Shown: positions 23,264 through 34,972, counted from the stretch's first letter. The stretch: 64,000 nt of DNA from Dermanyssus gallinae (GCA_003439945.1 QVRM01001118.1:62001-126000); one strand, 5' to 3'. Notes: generated by a model not told the origin, from the letters alone. Numbers and translations are program-made.

Positions 23264-23569
23264 GTGAGCCTGGTGGAGAGAGTCCTAAGAAGAAAGAACG
23301 AGCTGGAAGCGGAACTGGTGCGCCGATAACATCCGCGTATATATAACATGTTTATCAATAAAAAAAACGTGCACGTGTGTATCAACGGTAGTTATAATGC
23401 TTTTCCAGATGGCTCTACCTTTTACAAAGATGGGCTATTTAGCGCTAATTTTAGTATGCTATTGTTATTAATGAAAGTCTGTTCATTATTCTAACAACAA
23501 CATATTACTAATGCTTATACATGCTAGATTTACAAAATTAAGAAATCAAATGAATAAATAGGTAAATTT

Positions 23570-23615
23570 AGTGAAACTCGCCATATATAACCTAACGCCA
23601 TCGTATGAAATGCAT
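23570..23615 (-). repeat. dispersed 50-bp repeat, copy 2
   Basis: Inverted relative of 18346-18396: on the minus strand ATGCATTTCATACGATGGCG, then TTAGGTTATATATGGCGAG. It lies about 200 bp beyond the LINE 3' end. Confidence 0.7.
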
Positions 23616-23813
23616 CTTAAGCATAGTTTTTTTCAAAACATTATATTTAATTATATACACTTATGTATATACAATACCATTTCAAATTATAGCCCGTACT
23701 TCTTTAGATAGTTGTTCGTACTTTCTCACCTAAGGCTCCCGGGCAGGGAAGCAGTGAATGCATTTGGACGGTAAGATATCTATGCTGCAAATTCTAAGGA
23801 TTACGCACATGAC

Positions 23814-23816
<3 letters not shown>

Positions 23817-23872
<56 letters not shown>
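23817..23872. repeat. (TA)n microsatellite
   Basis: Uninterrupted TA array of about 55 bp that ends exactly at the left terminus of the mariner at 23873. Confidence 0.95.
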
Positions 23873-23876
<4 letters not shown>

Positions 23877-24743
23877 CTACAAAAAAGTCTTTTCGGATTG
23901 GCGCATGCGCGGCTTTCACAGCGCCCGCCCCGGCGCCTAGGCATAGATCATTGGCTCACTCTTTGTTGTTTTCATGTGAAAAAGAGCGGGGAATCTGCTG
24001 GTCTCAACCATTTTGAAATCTGTTTAGCCGTTTGTTCGTAAAAGTGCTGCAAAATGGAGGTAGAAAAATGCCAAATTCGGGCGATTCTACTCCATGAGTT
24101 TAAAAATGGACTGAGTGTAACGCAGGCTCAAAAAAAGTTGTTAAAATCGTTTGGAGATGCCTGTTGTACAGACAGAATGTGCCAACAGTGGTTTGAGAAG
24201 TTCCGAAAGAGAAAAAAAGTTTTATTGTGTATTTGGTGGAATGTGGGCGGAATAGCGCACTATGAACTTTTACCGCGTAACCAGACGATAAATACGGCCG
24301 TCAACAACTCGAAAAGGTTCACGAAAAATTATAGCAGTCGTACCCTGCACTAATTTCAAGGAAGGGTGTTCTGTTCCACCAAGACAACGCAAGGCCCCAC
24401 GTGAGTAGGGAGACCCTTTCGAAAATTTCCCAGCTAAAATGGGAACTTTTGGAACATCCACCGTATTCCCGCGACTTAGCACCATCTGATTACCACCTAT
24501 TCAGATCGATGCAAAATTATTTAAGTGGTAAAAAATTCACTTCTATCGGACACGTGCGTTCTGGACTGGAAGAATATTTTTGAAATTTGGAAGATTATTT
24601 AGAAATCGAAAACCTTGTAAATCGTTGGGCAGAGGTTGTATCTTCCGGCGGAGAATATATAAATCAATAAATAAGACCTCTTATGTCTCCTATATATGTG
24701 TTTTCTTTATAGCGCCAAAACCGAAAATATTTTTTTGTAGCCC
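23873..24743 (+). mobile_element. mariner type C with internal deletion
   Basis: Terminal repeats GGGTCTACAAAAAAGTCTTT (left) and, inverted, GGGCTACAAAAAAATATTTT (right), each bordered by TA. The length of about 870 bp is well short of the usual 1.25-1.3 kb because the middle of the transposase is missing. It sits at the edge of a (TA)n array. The same termini form the 74-bp MITE at 9420. Confidence 0.9.
24054..24660 (+). pseudogene. mariner transposase, internally deleted
   Basis: Starts with ATG at 24054 (MEVEKCQIRAILLHEFKNGL) and reads the N-terminal helix-turn-helix to WFEKFRKRKK, then jumps directly to VLLCIWWNVGGIAHYELLPR. About 90-100 residues, including the linker and the first catalytic Asp motif, are lost at this join. 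A frameshift follows near 24350; beyond it the second motif VLFHQDNARPHVSRETL and the third PPYSRDLAPSDYHLFRSMQN are intact, with a stop after the LEEYF block. Non-functional but recognisably recent. Confidence 0.85.
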
Positions 24744-24749
24744 TAACAT

Positions 24750-26945
24750 ATATATATATATATACATGAATAATCATGAAAGATTCGAGAAGTGGTACTG
24801 AGGCATATACGCGTGACTCGGTTTAGACAACTAAAAAAGTTTCTTAGAAATCTAAGCCTTAATTAGAGGTTTCACATGCTCCTGCAGAAACGCAGCAGCT
24901 CCGCAACAGGCGCCAATATATTATACCATCTGCTAGAAAGATTTAAAACCGACTATTTTGGCATTTCGTCTTCGCCAGTTTGTTACGAGTCCTCTTAGCT
25001 GGATACTGTGTTAGTCCTAAACGAAAAATAGTCGGTCATAGAAAAAGATGCCACCGTCCCTGAGAGAAGAACCTTTGTGTTCCGAGGTGAACAACCTGAC
25101 CAGTAACGAGCTTGTACTAAAAAAACACTCAAGCTGTTCCTAGAGGAAAAATAAAAACGAGAGCGGTTATGCAGGCTTCTCGATAATTATAAATATAATT
25201 ATTTATGTCAGATATGGCTGAGGAACTTTAATGTTTGACTCATCAATTGCATGCCAGCTATGTGTAGTTCATTGGCAATTATCTCCTACTTGTCGTATAG
25301 AAGCGTCAGTTAACCGTTTCAATCAGAAAATGCAAAATTCAGCTACCTCACCATTCTGCCAAAAAAACAAAGTAGTAGAACGTTTAGCGGTTCTATATTA
25401 TGTTTATAGAGCCTATTTAGACAAATTGTCGAGTGCCTATAAAGCCGTACTTTTTACTGAGCTGTTTTTCAGTTCGACCAACAGTAGTACTAGCCAGTTA
25501 AGTTAACACAAGGATATGTATTATGTTTCTGCAGCAGCGTCTCCAACTTCTTGGACACGAAGCATGTGAACTTGGCTTTTGGCCTTGATACAAAAACAAA
25601 ATTACTCTGCTGCTTTAGTGCAAAAGTGTTCGGCAAGTAAGAAGAAGCCTATACTCAGCTAAAATCTGATAAAGCTAGATTCTAGTTAGCTATAAGTGCA
25701 TTACATGCGGGCGCACGTATAAACACCAGCTAAAGTCTAAGTAGTTTGCAGAGTTCATCTGAGTAGTAGGCCTCTGGAGAATGTCCTACATGACTTGCCC
25801 ATCTTAGATAGATTATTAAATATCTAGACCCTCCGGCGACTTTGTTTTGACCTATCACAGCCCCTCTCAGCGCCTACATGGCGCCACAACTTCGGGAGTA
25901 CTTTTTAAGGCAGAATATCGGTGTATGAGGCAGAAATTAGTCTTTCGCTAGAAGGGGATTTTACTAAATCGAGCAAAACGTATCAGTTGAGTTTCATGGC
26001 TTTACGCATTGAATATTACTAACAGCATGAAATAGTAGTTGACCATAGGGCGCCGTCATAGCATCTGAATTAACATAGTATCTGACAAGTCAGAAAAGAA
26101 ACCTAAAACGTGAGGAAGCGTTGCTCACGGCATCGAACGAACCTGACAAAGCATTGAATAAATGATGCAATGAAAACACAAATAAGCCAATTCAGGTAAC
26201 CTTCGAGCTGCGGACACACATACACACAAACTTGTGAAGACATCGTTCAGCGGTGTACGATTACTCAATAACGATTACTCATTCAGCTTTGGCCCGACAA
26301 AGCTTACGGGTAGTGGTGCCGTCCCTCCGGACCGTTCGATCGTACAGCCCAAGGTGGGCAAAGACGCTCACCTTCATGCCAAGTACAAATTCATCCCCCC
26401 CCCCTAATATGTGAGACAGCGGGAGAAGCGGCGCCCCTTACGAGACGCCTATTTGAGACAGTCGCATGTCGAAGTAGTACGAACAGTTTTGAGCCTGAAG
26501 AGTTGGGAAGGAATCCGGGCGTTAGTGGCTTTAACGGTCCTAGACTAGTCACTTCTAGCTTGCAGCAATAACGCATGTGCATCAGCATGCATTCTCCGAT
26601 AACTAAACCCCTAAAAACGGAACCAAAGCTATTTATCAGTCCCGGGCGACTGAAGGGAGGGAATTTTCTTGCAACATAAACTATATCCGTTGATGTACAG
26701 CGCGGCAATACCGCTGCGGTACTGGGGGACTTAACCGAGCGAGCCTCAGCAGGGCTCTCTGCTGCCGACTGCTAATCACGGTGGAGGTGGAAGCGTACTT
26801 AGTACGCATCCAATTAGGGACAATTGTATTCCACGCTTAGCCGAAAGTTGACATTAGGTAAGACATCTGGCGTAAGGCAAAACAGTCTAGCTACACATCG
26901 TAATCAATTATATAATATCAGACAGTAGTACTACTATTAAAAGTA
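24750..26945. other. no gene seen
   Basis: About 2.2 kb with only short frames (25231-25506 plus, 26391-26708 minus) that lack domains. A C-run lies at about 26395-26404. Confidence 0.5.
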
Positions 26946-26949
26946 AAGG

Positions 26950-27126
26950 GTTCGTGCTGATCCTCAGCCAAAATTTAACGTCCACGGTAGTGTTTGTCAC
27001 ATTGCTTCATAGACGGACCCCCATTAGGTTGAAATCGGTGTAACGGTGGGGCTTGAATCCGCGCACCTATGCGTCTCCTCCGGTTGCGAGGCGCTGCCTT
27101 AAGCCACCACGCCACCGGGCTCGACA
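26950..27126 (-). mobile_element. tRNA-derived SINE, copy 4
   Basis: Minus-strand copy, head at right (GTGTCGAGCCCGGTGGCGTG on the minus strand). The B-box region is slightly mutated (GATTCAAGCCCC). First of three SINEs packed within 600 bp and separated by CTA repeats. Confidence 0.85.
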
Positions 27127-27149
27127 CTACTACTACTACTAAAGTAAAG

Positions 27150-27328
27150 TTTTTCGGGCTGATTTTCAGCCAAGATTTAACGTCCACGGAGCTGTTATTC
27201 ACATTGCTTCCCAGACGGACCCCCATAAATACAAATGTGCAACGGTGGGGCTCGAACCCGCGCACCTATGTGTCTCCTCCGGTCGCGAGGCGGAGACTTA
27301 ATCCACCACGCCACAGGGCTCGACACTA
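27150..27328 (-). mobile_element. tRNA-derived SINE, copy 5
   Basis: Near-consensus minus-strand copy with intact B box (GGTTCGAGCCCCACCG) and 3' part GAAAATCAGCCCGAAAAACT. Flanked on both sides by ACTACTACTACTA tracts. Confidence 0.9.
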
Positions 27329-27352
27329 CTACTACTACTACTTCTAACGTCG

Positions 27353-27525
27353 AAACCGGTATCGTGGTGCATTCGTCTGCGTCTCGCGACCGGAGGAGAC
27401 ACACGTAGGTGCGCAGGTTCGAGCCCCACCGTTGCACATTTGTATTTATGGGGTGCCGTCTATAAAGCAATGCGAAACGCAGCCCCGTGGACGTTCAATC
27501 TTGGCTGAGGGTCAGCCCGAAAAAA
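27353..27525 (+). mobile_element. tRNA-derived SINE, copy 6
   Basis: Plus-strand copy facing copy 5: GCGACCGGAGGAGACACACG, B box GGTTCGAGCCCCACC, body, and TTGGCTGAGGGTCAGCCCGA. Its extreme head is altered. The 3' end runs into a (CTA)n tract. Confidence 0.85.
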
Positions 27526-27532
27526 ATTTAAA

Positions 27533-27562
27533 CTACTACTACTACTACTACTACTACTACTG
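27533..27562. repeat. (CTA)n microsatellite at SINE 3' end
   Basis: About ten ACT/CTA units directly after copy 6. Similar short tracts border copies 4 and 5 at about 27125-27140 and 27325-27341, suggesting the repeat is either the SINE tail or its preferred target. Confidence 0.85.
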
Positions 27563-27565
27563 ATA

Positions 27566-28637
27566 TTAGTAGATCTTCGGTTTGAGACCCGCTGAGAAAA
27601 CAGTGTGAAAAACATAAAGGCAGGAGTTTGAAGAGCAAAGAAGCGGCTGCCCGTCGCCCGTATGAAGGCTATGCAAAATATTCACTTTACCACATTTCAG
27701 ATGCGTGTTTAAACGACTAGCGGCGAGAGGGAACTCCCATTGGATGGACATATATCAGCATTGAACCAAATCCCCAAGAAATCCTGAAAAATAGAGGGCA
27801 CCTCTGAGGTATTTCGGAACGCTCCTATATATATATATATATATACATAAAGATATATATATATATACTGGGTGACCAAGAATGATTTCCAAAACGATAT
27901 AGGGAATCGTAGAGTTTCTATATCTCGTATATTTTTCTAATGCAACGTCGTCTCAGAGAAGTTTTTCCTTATCTCCTCTGCGAGTACAAAACACTGGTAC
28001 TAGAGAACATTTGGTGCATTCAGCGCCAAATATTTTCTAGTATCTAACGTTTAGCGTCGATTGGTTAACTCTAATTTCCCCGCTTAGAATCTTGAAGATT
28101 TCGTTCACAACTAAGTGCGTGGCCAGGTCAAAGAAATCGGTGCTAGGTTGTTGAACGGCGGCCCTATCACTGACGTGTAGGCAAACACTCAAACCAAGGG
28201 CGCTGGTTTGTTTCGTTTAATTGGCGCTAATCCATGTTTACAATCGGTATCAGCGTTTGCTTCGACAAGTGCTGTAAAAGTAAATGACATTGTTGGCGCG
28301 TGTATAGCAACGCAAATGTGCGGAGGCTGCAGCGCCGTCCTCGCCAACCAGATTTAATGATCCCTTCGTCAGTAGAGCCAATCGCCTTTCAACAATTATT
28401 GTCTGCCGCTTACGCGTCACATTGCGGGTTTGATGCTGGTGGTGCCCCACTTACAACGGGTGTCACACTGAACAAAATACCCCAGTGTATCGCGCTCGTT
28501 AGCAGGCCAATTAGCTCGTAATTGGCTAAAATCTATGGGGAGCAGACGCATATAGAAACATACATATACACTTATGTATATTTATATATGTATATAAAAT
28601 ATATATAAAAAAAATATCTATAGAAAATATTGTTATG
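27566..28637. other. no gene; possible transposon terminus at 27869
   Basis: Contains (TA)n tracts at 27829-27870. Immediately after comes CTGGGTGACCAAGAATGATT, which looks like a mariner-type terminus next to TA, but no matching inverted end was found. Confidence 0.3.
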
Positions 28638-28893
28638 ATTTACTTATCATTTACAATATGTTTGCACACTCGGCAGTGCTCGCCTTAATAAAAATGGTGG
28701 TAAAAAAAAGTCACGTGAGGCTAAGAATCAGCTGCCCGTGTCCTTGTTTGATGGCAGCCCCCGCTCTTATGGACTCGGTGCGAGCGGTATATCCTCAAGG
28801 TTCCTTGCAACTTTAAGACGGTAAGATCCATAAGATTCCTCTTCGTGACGCCGAGCCCCAACAGCGTACTCGCAGATTCGGAGTCCCATACAT
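28638..28893 (-). mobile_element. R2-like LINE, 3'-end fragment
   Basis: On the minus strand the frame reads LLGLGVTKRNLMDLTVLKLQ then GTLRIYRSHRVHKS and a stop near 28727, clearly related to LLTLGVSKKNLIDLTVLTMQ at the C-terminus of the larger R2-like element (52.1 kb). The 3' UTR also matches (GGCGAGCACTGCC and GTGTGCAAAC). Homology ends abruptly at about 28893, so this is a 5'-truncated copy. It shows that the family is dispersed. Confidence 0.75.
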
Positions 28894-29314
28894 TACTGTA
28901 AGCAGAGAATGTTATATTCTGCCTACGTTGTAGAGGTAATACTGAATGGCTTTCAACAACGTAAGGTTTATTAAAAAAAAAAAAAAAAACTTCGACACCA
29001 GCCAACCGCCGCTCAAGCGCCTACACTCCGCAACCTACGATGTCTTCTCCGCCACCCGACCTTTTCGGGAGCCAACACTAAAGTGCACATTGCAACATGT
29101 TTCTTTCTCTACCTTTAGGGCTGGTTCTCCTTCCCCCTTTTCTAATTTTTTCTCCACGACCACTGACACTGTTGTCTGCTCGAACTTGGCACAGACACCA
29201 CAAAGTAGCTATACAAATGAGGAGGGGAAAAAGACGTCAAGGAGATCAACTGGTGCTAATGAATATACGAAAATAGAGCAAGTTGTTGATTTGAATAATC
29301 ATTGATTATATAGT

Positions 29315-29417
<103 letters not shown>

Positions 29418-32238
29418 AATGAGTGGAATCAGAATCTCATACTCGGCCAATGCTACCCACAAATTCTCGATGTCCTCATCGAGTAAACTTGTAAGCGCCT
29501 AATAATCATTTTAATAATAGTTTGGTTGTCGTCGACGTCTGGAGACTTGTCTTGGTTCCGTTATCGCTTCTGCGTTCAGAGCTTGACCGCTTCTTGGTGA
29601 TCGCGCTCGCTTCTCCCTGACGCTCGCTGGTTCTCGCGGGAGAATCGATAGCCGACAGTGGCTCGTCTCCACGATCAGTCACGTTCTCATCTTGCTTTTC
29701 GCCGGCGTATCCAGCAGAGCGTACCGGCAGTACTTAACGAGTGCTGTGTTGTTAATTCCGCGACGTCGCCACCACCCGTTGCCGCCGCTACACACCGGTT
29801 CCGTCATCAAAAGTTTATTCGGCGTAAAAACTGGTTTCCGCTTGCGTCTAAATCCGCGGCCAAGACCGTATCGACCTCCGTAAGCCTTAAGCAAATAAAT
29901 GGGCCTTTTTAGTTTGAAGGTTTAGTTTACGATAATTAATAACAAGACTGAAACTGTGGTCACGTTTCCATGCCAATAGAACGGGGCTTGCGTAATTGTC
30001 CGTCTGCATTATTTCGCCGATCAGCTGTGGCATCGTGTCTCGCTCTATGCCCGACAATCGGCAACCCCCAGCACGGATTTCCGAAAGAGCGCTAGACTAT
30101 CAGCGCCATTTGACTGGCCTAATGAGAGCCGAGCCTCTCGCAGATCCTTGCCTGGAAAACACGATTTCTACCTCGCCGTTTAATGCGACTTCAACATTTC
30201 TGTTCACAGTCTCTAATGGAAAGCCATAGTAATTCGAGACCCTCCACATCATAAATGCACCGTCTTACATTTTTGAATCATATCCAGCTACCTACATGAC
30301 TGTTCCGTTTGTTGCCAAGGAACTAAGTTTTATATGGCTGCAGAGGCGCCGCAAGGCTTCATACTTGCCCTCTGTTATGAAACAGGGTGCTATAGCTTAG
30401 AGACCTCCCCACCGCCAGAGTTGACCTACTGACACCGGAACAGGTGAAGAGACGTGAGTGCTAGGCAATCTTAGGCGCCATGCACTGGATGCAGAGAGCA
30501 GGCCTTATCGCCAGGAGCAAGGCAATTCTTCTGATGGGAGGGAGGAATTGCTTAGCTCTCCATCTGCGCCTCAACAGCAAAGATCACCACCGTTAACACG
30601 GTAAGGTACATGAAAATATTATATTATATTTCTTGGCCGGGGCCATCGAAATACCTGTTAACCCCACCGGGCAAGAGAGAGAAAATTAATTCAAGTTCCG
30701 TCGATTCGTTTCGAGAAACAGATAGCTATAGCTGCAAGCATCTGAATAAGGCTGTCAGCGTACGTTTTACGTGGTTTGTTCATAGCAATACACTTTACAA
30801 CGCTTGTGTTCTCGGAAAAAAATTAGTAACATGGATGTCATGAAGGCAAAAAAGTCCGGAGCGGGCAGTACGATCTATAATCGTGACGACTCTCACGCAC
30901 GCTATATCGTTATTAACAATGGACAGCACTGTATAGCACGTCGTTACTTTAAAAGGGGTTACAAAACGCGTCCTATTAGATCCGGTAGATCGTTTTACAG
31001 TTTGCCAGGAAACATCTAATAGCCTATTCGATCAATATCAATCTCACCAAAGAATGAGCTAGCCATTCACGTACCACATGAATAGAGAACGAGCCAGACA
31101 AATCTGTATGGCAACAAATCTGTTTGAGAGTAAATCCCCAGATATGAAAGAACATGGCAGGCTAGAACGAGACTACTATATCTATTTGCGACAAAAAATA
31201 ACTCTAAAAGTTGTGGCGCACGTTTTGCAAACAATACTAGATATAAGCGTCCATTGGAGACCCCAATCCACATGCGACGCAGTGTAGAGATCACTGCGCA
31301 TTTCGATGCGACGTTTTCGACTGCCAAGGCTTGCCGCTTTATAGTACTGTCATGTAGTACGAGACTGATACACTTAGCGTACTGAGAAAAAACCTCTTAC
31401 TTGTTGTCGTTCCTGGAATAGGACGTCGTCTTTAAAGTGGCGGCGGTGTCCTCTGTGAAAAAGTCTACAATGCCCATAACGACTAATTAAGCCGGGGAGA
31501 GCCAAGGCTCAAGACAGGCACCAATTGAGTGGCTGACTCAAACCTGTCTGTGTTGATGAAGTTTACAGACAATAGGGTCGTGTCCAATGACGTACGAATT
31601 GGGCGCTTTGCTACCGGTATTCGCTAGAGTGCGCGCGTTAACATCAAGACAGCCAAGGTCAAAGATTAGAAGAACCGAAGTCCCTGAGTTCGGCTAGTGT
31701 GAGCTGTTAAGCCGCTGCTTGTTTTCTGTTTCGTGCCTATGCATAGAAACAATGTGGTTCTACAGTTGTTATAGTATAACATCGTAGTTGGGATAAACAA
31801 AATAGTATGTGTCCGTTCGTGGGGTACGTATTAGCAAAATGTCAGCAGATTAGTTATTGGAATGAACGTAAAGGACGACTGGACGCAATGCGAATAATGA
31901 GTTTGGTGATGATTGTAATGACAATTATTTGCGTAGTCAACTGCTTCGTCTACATCGCAGAAACATGGTTTTTGTTAAAATATAAGTTTACCCAAAAAAA
32001 TGAAACAAGCGATGGCTAGTGACCAACAACGGTCGTTGTAGAGGTGCCGCCTACGCGTGCCAAATTGATATAAAAATAGCATATGAAAGCCGATTCAATA
32101 TGTTAGGCTAGTCCGACCTGTATGCGCCTGTTTACCGCCGGGATAACGTTTGCAGAGTAAGCAATACTTACACATCAGAAAGTAGAAGCTATTAAATATA
32201 TTATATTATGCTTACTTAGTGCATTCAACATGTAATAA

Positions 32239-32247
<9 letters not shown>

Positions 32248-32286
<39 letters not shown>

Positions 32287-32320
32287 CATATATATATATA
32301 TATAACATATATATATATAC
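32248..32320. repeat. (TA)n microsatellite
   Basis: TA array interrupted by two TATAACATA units. Confidence 0.95.
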
Positions 32321-33080
32321 TAAACTTCACCTAGACCACTGTTTGATCTAATATTTGTAGGCCTGCTGTGACGACAAACTAAAAGCGAGACACGGATAGA
32401 AACGCAATAATGCAATTGGAAACGATTCCTGCCGCCGGTGCAGGAAGGCCGAGGCAGAGGTTTGAGTTTCGGACCACACGTTTTGTGGAAGACAAACAAC
32501 GCCCGACCCGTGGACAGCCTGCGGCTTGCGTCACCTAACCATAACATGCCCGTTACGGTTAGTCAATGTCAAACCTCGCCAGCAAAGGTTTCAAGGCTTG
32601 CCGCACATAGGCAACGGCACTGCAAGCCAATAAGTGAGATTGCACAAACGACATCCCAGCATCAGGTTGGAACGAGCCTTTGCAAGCAAACTAGTGTAGT
32701 ATACGGGCGGGCAGACGGGCCCGAGCTGAATTTGCTTACTTAACTTAATTTGGTTTAGTCCGCCTCGAATCAAACAGCGACTGGGTCCTCTCGAGCTACA
32801 CGCGACCACGTCCGGGAGGTGTGCATACGGCAGCTATGCTAAAGGTTCAACTAGATGCTGCAAAGCTAAAATCCAAACAGCTAGAGACCGTAGCTCACAG
32901 TTTGAGCAAAAAAAAAGGGCAAAACGACTGTCCTTTTCAAGAAACAGACGTACAGGGATCGCTGATATATGGCTTTACAGAGAAAGAAATAGTTAAGCTC
33001 GCGCCGAGCACTATATGCTTACATAGTTATAGCTGAAAGTCTACACATGCGTGCTAGTTGTGCTTGCCTTTCTAGTCTGG

Positions 33081-33338
33081 GCACAACTATTTAAGTTCGA
33101 ATCTGCAACCGATGTTTCTTCTTGCACAACTATTCGAGTTCGAATCTGCAACCGATGTTTCTTCTCGCACAGCTATTTAAGTTCGAATCTGCAACCGATG
33201 TTTCTTCTTGCACAACAATTCGAGTTCGAATCTGCAACCGATGTTTCTTCTCGCACAACTATTTAAGTTCGCATCTGCAACCGATGCTTCTTCTTGCACA
33301 ACTATTCGAGTTCGAATCTGCAACCGTTGTTTTGGCAC
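33081..33338. repeat. 43-bp tandem repeat, six units in three 86-bp dimers
   Basis: Units start at 33081, 33124, 33167, 33210, 33253 and 33296. Two versions alternate: the first has TATTTAAGTTCG and ends in CTTCTT, the second has ATTCGAGTTCG and ends in CTTCTC. The array is therefore three copies of an 86-bp dimer, a small higher-order repeat. It is open in more than one frame, but the period is not a multiple of three, so the ORFs are by-products. Confidence 0.92.
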
Positions 33339-33794
33339 AACAAACCGATGCGGCCTACAAATGATGTACTAAGTAGAAAGCTTTAGACGCGTGTGTGTTT
33401 TTGCACCAAGCTGGCATTTTAGTAAATAAGAGGATAAATTCCCAGTGGCTTCACCTACGCTACGCAAGTTCTTCCCAATTACACCAGCCGTACCGACCTG
33501 AGCACGTTATCACAATGTTTCTTCGATTTTCCACAGGTTGCATAGCAAGTGTCGTGTCGGTCACAACAGTGGATCACCTTCTCGTTTGGTATCAGAAATG
33601 ACGTCGAAGTTAAGCCCTCGGGACCGCACCCGTTGGGGTTTAGCTGAAACAGAAGCCATAAACATACAGCTGAATATCACTAACTGTATATATATATATA
33701 TACATACATATATATTTTATGTATGTCGTATACATACATATAAACGTGCAGCCCAATGCAACGTTTTTGACAAATCAGGTGTTATATATATATA

Positions 33795-34934
33795 CAGGGT
33801 CATTCATATTGTTGTGCACGCATTTCGAGGTTTGATAGAACTAAGCAAGAAAATAAGTTTTCCCTATGGAGGGAAGACGTGGAAACGTTTTGTTTAGGAG
33901 AGAGAGTAAGGTTTATAAAAGTAGTTTTTCTGCCTTTTTTTCCTACATAGTTGTGCGAAATCTCTGTTTGCGGGAGAACCAGTCAACGCATGAAGGAACC
34001 GATTACACCGGCGCGTTCGGAGGAAAATTCTGCACAACAGAAGATACTTCACTAGCTTGCGTAGCAAAAAGCTAATACCCAGATTAAGGAAAGTCATGAA
34101 AAGTCGATATTTTACGTTAACGCCTTTTCATGAAAAATCGTAAAATGTTTCTTTGGCGACCAAAAATGTACGTCCGAAAGACCACTCTCACGCAATAGCA
34201 AATTTAATGCCTATCATTTTCGCATCAAGGTGATGGTGCTGCGTTACGTAGTTGTCAAGTCACTAAGCTCTTTCGACAGTCATAGTCGTTATGTTTTACG
34301 TGCAAGTTTTCACGTTCAGAACCGTAAAAAAAATTGCCAAGACGTTTCCGCCCCCTCCTTCCACTAGGAAAATTTATTCTCTTGTTGAGTTCTACCAAAC
34401 CTCAAAATATGTACCTAAGTTTCTCATACGCCCTATGGAAATATGCATGCCTTCGCTTTCGATATGGCTATCAAAAACGCTTAGTGACTTGACAACTACG
34501 TAACACAGCACCATCACCTTGATACGAAAATGATGGGCATTAAATTTGCTATTGCTTTCGGACGTACATTCTTGGTCGCAACGGAAAAATTTTACGATTT
34601 TTCAAGAAAAGGTTAACGTAAAATATCGACTTTTCATGACTTTCCTTAATCTGGGTATTAGCTATTTGCTACGCAAGCTAGTGAAGTGTCTTCCGTTGTG
34701 CAGAATTTTCCTCCGAACACGCCGGTGTAATCGGTTCCTTCATGCGTTGGTTCTCCCGCAAACAGAGATTTCGCACAACTATGTAGGAAAAAAGAGGCAG
34801 AAAAACTACTTTTATAAACTTCACTCTCTCTCTCCTAAACAAGAAGTTTCCACGTCTTCCCTCCATAGGGAAAACTTATTTTCTTGCCGAGTTCTATCAA
34901 ACCTCGAAATGCGTGCACAACAATATGAATGACC

Positions 34935-34937
<3 letters not shown>
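33795..34937. mobile_element. long foldback transposon, copy 1 (1143 bp)
   Basis: Left arm 33795-34268 and right arm 34479-34937 are near-identical inverted copies, beginning CAGGGTCATTCATATTGTTG outward at both ends and flanked by TA. The ~210-bp centre holds a third, diverged copy of the terminus (34341-34435). A second element with the same layout is at 60649-61821. No transposase is encoded; short frames in the arms are not conserved as protein. It is likely non-autonomous and mobilised by a TA-targeting (Tc1/mariner superfamily) transposase. The right end abuts a long (TA)n array. Confidence 0.9.

Positions 34938-34972
<35 letters not shown>

Larger units (their letters stand above)
19600..23365 (+). 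mobile_element. R1-like LINE, nearly full length but decayed
   Basis: The largest R1-like copy in the window. In order on the plus strand: a coiled-coil ORF1 segment (19731-20051), an ORF1 C-terminal remnant (20309-20530), the start of ORF2 (INLGWSNEAQAMLDAKKQ, about 20975), endonuclease traces (MISEPYSFMTVRARDV, 21051), RT motifs (22140-22380), post-RT region (22660-22800), and a C-terminal cysteine region (22840-23263). The 3' end is near 23360 with an AATAAAAAAAAC stretch. Frameshifts and stops occur throughout. The RT box that should carry the catalytic Asp pair is missing after LLWNIAYDN, so the element cannot encode an active enzyme. Confidence 0.8.

Noticed and set aside
29530..30240. 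LTR or promoter island
   Set aside because: The GC-richer patch lacks a second LTR copy, primer-binding site or retroviral-type protein nearby.
31807..32019. 70-codon ORF with one membrane segment
   Set aside because: Starts with ATG but is short, isolated and without homology that I recognise.
33081..33338. CRISPR-like regular repeat
   Set aside because: Units are contiguous with no unique spacers and the context is eukaryotic; it is a tandem satellite.
33866..34075. ORFs in the arms of the foldback elements
   Set aside because: They arise in both arms and orientations because of the inverted repeat and are not conserved as protein between copies.
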